Below, one piece after another: positions 21,559-25,703 of a stretch of DNA of 25,703 bases. Position 1 is the stretch's first letter; every line of letters starts with the position of its first letter. A program made the translations under genes and the position numbers. The stretch is from Colimorpha_A sp045591885 (GTDB lineage: Bacteria; Bacillota; Clostridia; Oscillospirales; CAG-272), in NCBI GenBank assembly GCA_045591885.1, contig JAZNTT010000091.1, positions 1 through 25,703 of the forward strand, in the 5' to 3' direction. The notes beneath the pieces were generated by a model. It had not been told where the DNA came from. It saw only the letters and a program-made list of their open reading frames with translations, and made no database searches.

Positions 21559-23046
21559 TCATTTTTCAATAATGATCTTGTATTTACTTTCTTTCTCGTC
21601 CGACGTGTGTGCCAAAATGACGTTTTCGCTTTCCATATATCCGAAAAGTGCAGTTAGGTGCGTAACGAATACGTATTTCGTTTTGAGCTTCGGCATGAAG
21701 CGGAGAATGTCGTATATGCTCTTCGTTCCCTCTTTATACGAGGTCGTCTGGAACGTCTCGTTAAGAAGCAGAAGCGAATAGGGCGTCAGCTTGTCGAGGA
21801 TCGCCGCTATCTCTCTTGCCTCCTGGTCAAATCTTCCCCTTGCGTCGCCCTTGAGGAATTCCTCCTCTGCCGAGGAAAAATGTGAGAAAAATCCGCGGCG
21901 GATACTCATTGTTGCGCTTTCCGCAAGGACGGGAAGTCCTGCCTGCATAAAGAGCTGAGATGCCGCTATTGCGCGCAGATATACGGTCTTACCGCTGTCT
22001 GTAAGACCTTTTACGAGCAGTCCCGCTGTGTCGCCTTCAAGTGACAAATCGTTCGGAACGGTCTTTGCGCCGAGTCCGTTCGACAGTAGCACAAGCTCGC
22101 GCAGACCCGTAAGGGAAAAGCAGTCGCTTTCCTCGGGCAGGACCGTCGGTAGCGTAAGCGGAACACCCGATCCCTCCGCCTTTTCGGCGTAAAGAAGCGC
22201 GGCTTCGTAGAACATAAGCTCGTTTGAAAGTCCGAAAAACGCATCGTAAACGTCGTTAGTCACCTTTGTAAGTGCCGAATCAATACGCAAAAGCGCCTCG
22301 TTCAGAATATACTGCGCGTCGGTAAGCGGATCTTCACCCGCCTGCGACACAACTGCCTTTATCTCAACGCCGCCACCGTCCTTTTTCTTGCCAAACAGCT
22401 TTGACAGCCCGCTTGCTTCTGGCTTTTTATCGGTAATATCAGTAAGATCACAGCTAAGCAGGCGCAATGCGCGGTCAAGAGTGAATACAGCCGTGAAATT
22501 GAAGTCATCGGGGGTCTTGTACCTGAATCGCTGAGAGATATTAACAAGCTCTCCGAGTGCCTCGTTTTCTGTCATTCCGATACACCAATCACGAATTGCC
22601 GTAAGTCCCTCACTCTTTATCGGGTATTTTCCGAGTGTCTCACCGATCGTCCCGAAAAACGATGCGATCGTCGACGGGAATATTGCAGTCACTTTAAGCG
22701 AAGCAAAAGTGTGTTCGAGAAGCGCTTCGGAATTGATCTCCGAGCCGTTTCCGTTCACCGCGCCGAGCTTCATTTCCTGCCAGTCGCTCTTTATCTTGTC
22801 ATAACGTAAAAATAACGTTTTGAGTGCGGGCAAAAGACCCTCAATGCTTTTAAGATCGGAATATATTTCCTGTCGGAAAAGTATATTTTCTTTTTTGGTA
22901 AGCGGTTTTTCAAGTACAGATAGGAAATATTCTGCACGCCTTTTATCGCTGACGATCTCTTTGATCGCGCGGTCTGCGGAAATATCGTATATGACCTGAC
23001 ATTCCGCGTAATTATCGGGGATCTTATTAAGAAGGCTGAATCTCAT
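21559..23046 (-). CDS. MutS-like ATPase, second of a tandem pair
   Basis: A 495-residue protein with the lever/clamp and ATPase regions of the MutS superfamily but no N-terminal mismatch-reading domain. The P-loop is GLTDSGKT at 347-354. The SATMSI segment and the RGRFDQEAREIAAIL helix fit MutS ATPase motifs. The Walker B position reads LLLLNETFQTT (429-430 NE), where canonical MutS has DE. The glutamate that activates water is kept, and the Asp-to-Asn change is also in the partner gene. No Smr nuclease or HNH domain is present, so this is not MutS2 in the usual sense. Its ATG overlaps the stop of the upstream paralogue by one base (TAATG). Mismatch repair is not shown. Confidence 0.85.
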   Translation of the reverse strand: MRFSLLNKIPDNYAECQVIYDISADRAIKEIVSDKRRAEYFLSVLEKPLTKKENILFRQEIYSDLKSIEGLLPALKTLFLRYDKIKSDWQEMKLGAVNGNGSEINSEALLEHTFASLKVTAIFPSTIASFFGTIGETLGKYPIKSEGLTAIRDWCIGMTENEALGELVNISQRFRYKTPDDFNFTAVFTLDRALRLLSCDLTDITDKKPEASGLSKLFGKKKDGGGVEIKAVVSQAGEDPLTDAQYILNEALLRIDSALTKVTNDVYDAFFGLSNELMFYEAALLYAEKAEGSGVPLTLPTVLPEESDCFSLTGLRELVLLSNGLGAKTVPNDLSLEGDTAGLLVKGLTDSGKTVYLRAIAASQLFMQAGLPVLAESATMSIRRGFFSHFSSAEEEFLKGDARGRFDQEAREIAAILDKLTPYSLLLLNETFQTTSYKEGTKSIYDILRFMPKLKTKYVFVTHLTALFGYMESENVILAHTSDEKESKYKIIIEK

Positions 23047-24512
23047 TATCTATCCTCCCCGTTTCCGAGCTTGCCGAAGCGGTTTTCAAGCGCTTCAAAG
23101 GTAAGTCCGCATCTTACAAGAATGTCCTTCGCATACGAGCCGCCAACGCTCTTTTGACGCGCTATTTTGTAGGTGCGGCGGTTTTCGTCGTTCAAGTCGA
23201 TAAGGACGTTAAGATACGGTATTTCGCTCTCACTTAGACCGTGCTGATGCGTAATATAGAGGCCGAAAATGCGCTTGCTCCAAAGCTCATTCGCAAGCTT
23301 TTCGGTCATTTTTACTGCGTTTTCCTCGTTCGTTGTCGAATAGGTCTCGTTAAGAAGAACGAGCGAGTTTTCGTCCATATTCTCAAGGATAGCGTTCACG
23401 CGATTATTTTCCTCAACGAAGCGTCCGCTTCCGTCAAAGCGCTCATCACGCGGAAAATGTGCAAATACAGAGCTTATATCCGATATAGTCGCGCTCTGAC
23501 ACGGAACAGGGCATCCGAGAAGAAACATAAGAACTGCAATACCAACGGTACGAAGATACGTCGTTTTTCCCCCGCCGTTCGCACCTGTCAGGAAGTAGAA
23601 CGGCTCCTCGGTCGTAAACCTTACGTCGTTAGGGATAATATTCGTTTCGTTTTTGGCAAGAAGCGAAACATCATACGCCTCGGTAATATTTATTATTCTT
23701 CCCTCTCCGACCGTCGGATAGGTAAGCGGTATTCCCGCATCGGTGATCCTGTCGGTGAAATCGAGCATTGTCAGATAGAACTCGATCTCCTTGCGATAAT
23801 AGACGATGTTCGGGCGATAATAGGAAAGATATTCGCTTTTGAAGGCTTTTAGCTTCCTCATAAGCTCGGGGTTAAGCGATGCAGCGCCGTTTATAATATC
23901 GGGAGAGATCTCACGGCTCTCGGGATTCTTCACCTTAGGAACGTCGGTTCCGAGGGTTTTTGCACATGAGATTATGCCACCAAGGAACGTGTCGGCACCG
24001 CCCTCGAAAATTCTTACTGTGCTTCCCGAAACGCAAAGAGAATTTGTAAGCAGCTTTTGGGCATCGGGAAGAAGAGCCGAAAGCTCCTCTGTCATATTCA
24101 CATATTTCTCTTCTGCCTTTTCTTTTTGCATTTCATTTGCAAATCTGCTTGTCAGCGGATCGGAAAGATCACAGCCTGATGCCCCCTCGGTAAAGCTTCT
24201 TACAGCTTCACAAAGGAAGAAGAATATGACGGATTTTTCTTCGTCTGTCTGCGCATCGTTAAATGCGGAATTAAGTGCATGAAGATCGCATGCGATCTCG
24301 AAAAGTGCTTTGAATTTATCTCTGTTTGAACTGTCATTCAAGCGCCGAAAAAGCTCCTGCCTCGGGAGAATATTCTCCTTTTCGCAGGGCACGCAAGCGC
24401 TTTTAGCAACTCTTTTCGGTATAAAATTAAGAAGCTGAAGATCTTCAAAAACCGATATATCTATCGCCTTTTTATTCGGCTTCGTATAGTATAGCAGGCT
24501 CGGATATCCCAT
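23046..24512 (-). CDS. MutS-like ATPase, first of a tandem pair
   Basis: A 488-residue paralogue of the downstream gene. Walker A is GANGGGKT (310-317), closer to the MutS consensus than the partner's. It is followed by CQSATISDISSVFAHF, the FVEENNRVNAIL helix and VLLNETYSTTN at the Walker B position (NE at 388-389). A conserved ITHQHGL lies near the end. The N-terminal half has an unusual CVPCEKENILPRQELFRRL segment and lacks the mismatch-recognition domain. It is preceded by a clear promoter at 24545-24573. Tandem, coupled synthesis suggests a heterodimer of two MutS-like subunits, which is an inference. Confidence 0.85.
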   Translation of the reverse strand: MGYPSLLYYTKPNKKAIDISVFEDLQLLNFIPKRVAKSACVPCEKENILPRQELFRRLNDSSNRDKFKALFEIACDLHALNSAFNDAQTDEEKSVIFFFLCEAVRSFTEGASGCDLSDPLTSRFANEMQKEKAEEKYVNMTEELSALLPDAQKLLTNSLCVSGSTVRIFEGGADTFLGGIISCAKTLGTDVPKVKNPESREISPDIINGAASLNPELMRKLKAFKSEYLSYYRPNIVYYRKEIEFYLTMLDFTDRITDAGIPLTYPTVGEGRIINITEAYDVSLLAKNETNIIPNDVRFTTEEPFYFLTGANGGGKTTYLRTVGIAVLMFLLGCPVPCQSATISDISSVFAHFPRDERFDGSGRFVEENNRVNAILENMDENSLVLLNETYSTTNEENAVKMTEKLANELWSKRIFGLYITHQHGLSESEIPYLNVLIDLNDENRRTYKIARQKSVGGSYAKDILVRCGLTFEALENRFGKLGNGEDR

Positions 24513-24544
24513 TTAGATTTTTCCCTTCTTGTTCTTTCCTTTCA

Positions 24545-24573
24545 ATTATACCCGTTAATTCACCTAAGTGCAA
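24545..24573 (-). promoter_or_regulatory. Promoter of the MutS-like gene pair
   Basis: On the minus strand, TTGCAC (24568-24573), a 17-base spacer and TATAAT (24545-24550). Confidence 0.75.
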
Positions 24574-24605
24574 GTATTAATTGTAAATATTTCCTTCCTT
24601 TACTA

Positions 24606-24634
24606 TTGAAAAGAAGCACTTTTTGTGGTATAAT
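24606..24634 (+). promoter_or_regulatory. Promoter of the YqeG-RlmA genes
   Basis: TTGAAA (24606-24611), a 17-base spacer and TATAAT (24629-24634). Transcription should begin near 24641, which rules out any start codon before that. Confidence 0.8.
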
Positions 24635-24651
24635 TTTCTTATTAATTATAT

Positions 24652-24657
24652 GGAGAG
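24652..24657 (+). promoter_or_regulatory. SD that decides the YqeG start
   Basis: GGAGAG, 7 bases before TTG at 24665-24667. The ATG at 24650 overlaps it and so cannot use it. Confidence 0.65.
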
Positions 24658-24664
24658 TGCTATT

Positions 24665-25183
24665 TTGCTTACAGACAGATTTTTTATGCCCGATCTGTAT
24701 CTTGACGATATATACGGGATCACACCCGAGATGCTCAAAGAACGCGGAATAAAGGCAGTGCTTCTTGATATTGATAACACGCTTGTAACCTATGACGATC
24801 CGAAGCCGACAGAAAGCGTTCTTAATTGGCTTGACTCGCTTAACCGTGTTGGGATTTCAGCGGCGTTCATATCAAATAACCACAAGGACAGAGTCGAGCT
24901 TTTCAATTCCGACCTCAAATTCTTCGCAACGTGGGACAGCCATAAGCCGTCGGGCAAATGCTACCGCGCGGCGATGAAATTCCTTGGAACCGATACGACG
25001 AACACAGCCGTTATCGGAGATCAGGTGTTTACCGACGTTTGGAGCGCGAAGCGACTTGGACTTTTCGCAATTCTTGTCAAGCCGATAAAGGACAAGACCT
25101 CCCTTTTCTTCCGTTCAAAGAGAGCGCTTGAAAAACCGATACTTCGTCGTTATAAAAAGAAGCATGGAGAGAACGCAAGGTGA
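24665..25183 (+). CDS. YqeG-family HAD-IIIA phosphatase
   Basis: A 172-residue HAD-superfamily phosphatase of the YqeG type. Motif I is LLDIDNTLV with the nucleophilic and acid/base Asp, motif II is the SNN of AAFISNNHK, the motif III Lys is in SHKPSGK, and motif IV is VIGDQVFTDVWSAKRLG. The N-terminus MPDLYLDDIYGIT also matches the family. Upstream in-frame ATGs at 24623 and 24650 are rejected: the first precedes the predicted transcription start and the second has no SD. TTG at 24665 has a good SD. The substrate is unknown in bacteria, while related eukaryotic PTPMT1-unrelated HAD enzymes act on phosphatidylglycerol phosphate. It overlaps the next gene by 4 bases (GTGA). Confidence 0.87.
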   Translation: MLTDRFFMPDLYLDDIYGITPEMLKERGIKAVLLDIDNTLVTYDDPKPTESVLNWLDSLNRVGISAAFISNNHKDRVELFNSDLKFFATWDSHKPSGKCYRAAMKFLGTDTTNTAVIGDQVFTDVWSAKRLGLFAILVKPIKDKTSLFFRSKRALEKPILRRYKKKHGENAR

Positions 25184-25703
25184 GCGTTTTTCTCTGCCCG
25201 AAGTGCCGTAAAGCTCTATCGCAAATCGGAAATTCTCTTAAATGTGAAAACGGGCATTGCTTCGATATTGCCTCCGAGGGATACGTCAACCTCGTTATGG
25301 GCAAAATAAGCGGCGGCGACAGTCCCGATATGTGCCGTGCAAGACACGATTTTCTGAACGCAGGCTACTACGAGCCGTTTGCAAAAGGTATTTCGGCAGT
25401 CATAAAGGAATTTTCTGCTTCAAAAATATGCGATGCCGGTTGCGGTGAGGGATACTATTCACGAATTATAAAAAATGAAAATCCAAGTATCAAGATCGTT
25501 GGATTTGATCTTGCTAAAACCTCCATCAAGCTGGCTTCCAAGGCTGAAAAAGGAAAGGCTGACCCCGTCAGCTACGCCGTCTGCGGCATTTTTGATATGC
25601 CGCTTTCCGATAACAGCTGCGATGCTCTTATATCGGTATTTGCTCCCGTTCCCGATAAGGAAGCACGACGTATACTCAAGGACGGCGGAATAATGGTTGT
25701 CTG
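25180..25703 (+). CDS. rlmA: 23S rRNA (guanine-N1) methyltransferase, RlmA family, N-terminal part
   Basis: The frame opens at GTG (25180-25182), overlapping the YqeG stop by 4 bases, and runs off the window after about 174 residues of a usual total near 270. The N-terminus is the RlmA zinc finger: CPKC at residues 6-9 and CENGHCFDIA near 22-27, followed by SEGYVNLV. Then comes the family stretch SPDMCRARHDFLNAGYYEPF. SAM motif I is ICDAGCGEGYYS. These enzymes methylate G745 or G748 in the 23S rRNA exit-tunnel hairpin; Gram-positive members usually act on G748 (RlmA-II), which is assumed rather than shown here. Confidence 0.88.
   Translation, partial: MSVFLCPKCRKALSQIGNSLKCENGHCFDIASEGYVNLVMGKISGGDSPDMCRARHDFLNAGYYEPFAKGISAVIKEFSASKICDAGCGEGYYSRIIKNENPSIKIVGFDLAKTSIKLASKAEKGKADPVSYAVCGIFDMPLSDNSCDALISVFAPVPDKEARRILKDGGIMVV

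Noticed and set aside
24623..24664. Longer N-terminus for the YqeG-like phosphatase
   Set aside because: The ATG at 24623 lies upstream of the -10 box and the ATG at 24650 has no SD; neither extension matches the family.

Overview
The window looks like chromosomal DNA from an uncultivated or poorly described Clostridia-type Firmicute, most likely an Oscillospirales- or Christensenellales-like gut lineage. The signs are moderate GC, strong SD sequences, TTGACA/TATAAT promoters with 17-base spacers, a YerC-type TrpR protein, an RNase M5 with the clostridial N-terminus, UPF0291, TypA and GtrA. It is mostly ordinary housekeeping DNA packed into short operons. No tRNA, rRNA, CRISPR array, phage or transposase gene was found.

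Layout. 1-1834 (+): end of valS, a CBM9-like protein and UPF0291. 1890-2677 (-): a small membrane protein behind a long structured leader. 2796-8117 (-): a seven-gene operon of DUF1934, holA, a membrane protein, rnmV, gtrA, an MFS transporter and a GDPD. 8192-9335 (+): yerC and a methyltransferase. 9346-12013 (+): two membrane-anchored surface proteins, one with a transglutaminase domain. 12057-13616 (-): mscL and a ROK glucokinase. 13637-15036 (-): two uncharacterised proteins. 15087-16157 (+): trpS, interrupted by an in-frame TAG. 16209-16752 (-): a zinc-ribbon membrane protein behind a second copy of the structured leader. 16773-17100: a cluster of dispersed palindromic repeats. 17133-19440 (-): typA and DUF2809. 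19492-21084 (+): a metal ABC transporter pair under a Fur-type box. 21156-21441 (+): a small Cys-rich protein. 21559-24573 (-): two tandem MutS-like ATPases. 24606-25703 (+): a YqeG-like phosphatase and the start of an RlmA-type rRNA methyltransferase.

The most unusual content is a pair of matching 5' leaders, about 14 kb apart, in front of two unrelated small two-helix membrane proteins. Each has a promoter ending GTGATAWAATGAAA, then a long-range stem that starts within a few bases of the predicted transcription start. Next come a conserved GACAATYGGAG block, an intrinsic-terminator-like hairpin with a U tract, and AGGAGG exactly 8 bases before the start codon. Base changes between the copies keep the pairing, which suggests a selected RNA structure, possibly an attenuator or riboswitch-like element that I do not recognise.

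The second unusual point is the TAG inside trpS at a position that should be lysine. None of the 29 gene ends visible in the window uses TAG. This may be a simple mutation or sequence error, but amber suppression or recoding deserves a check.
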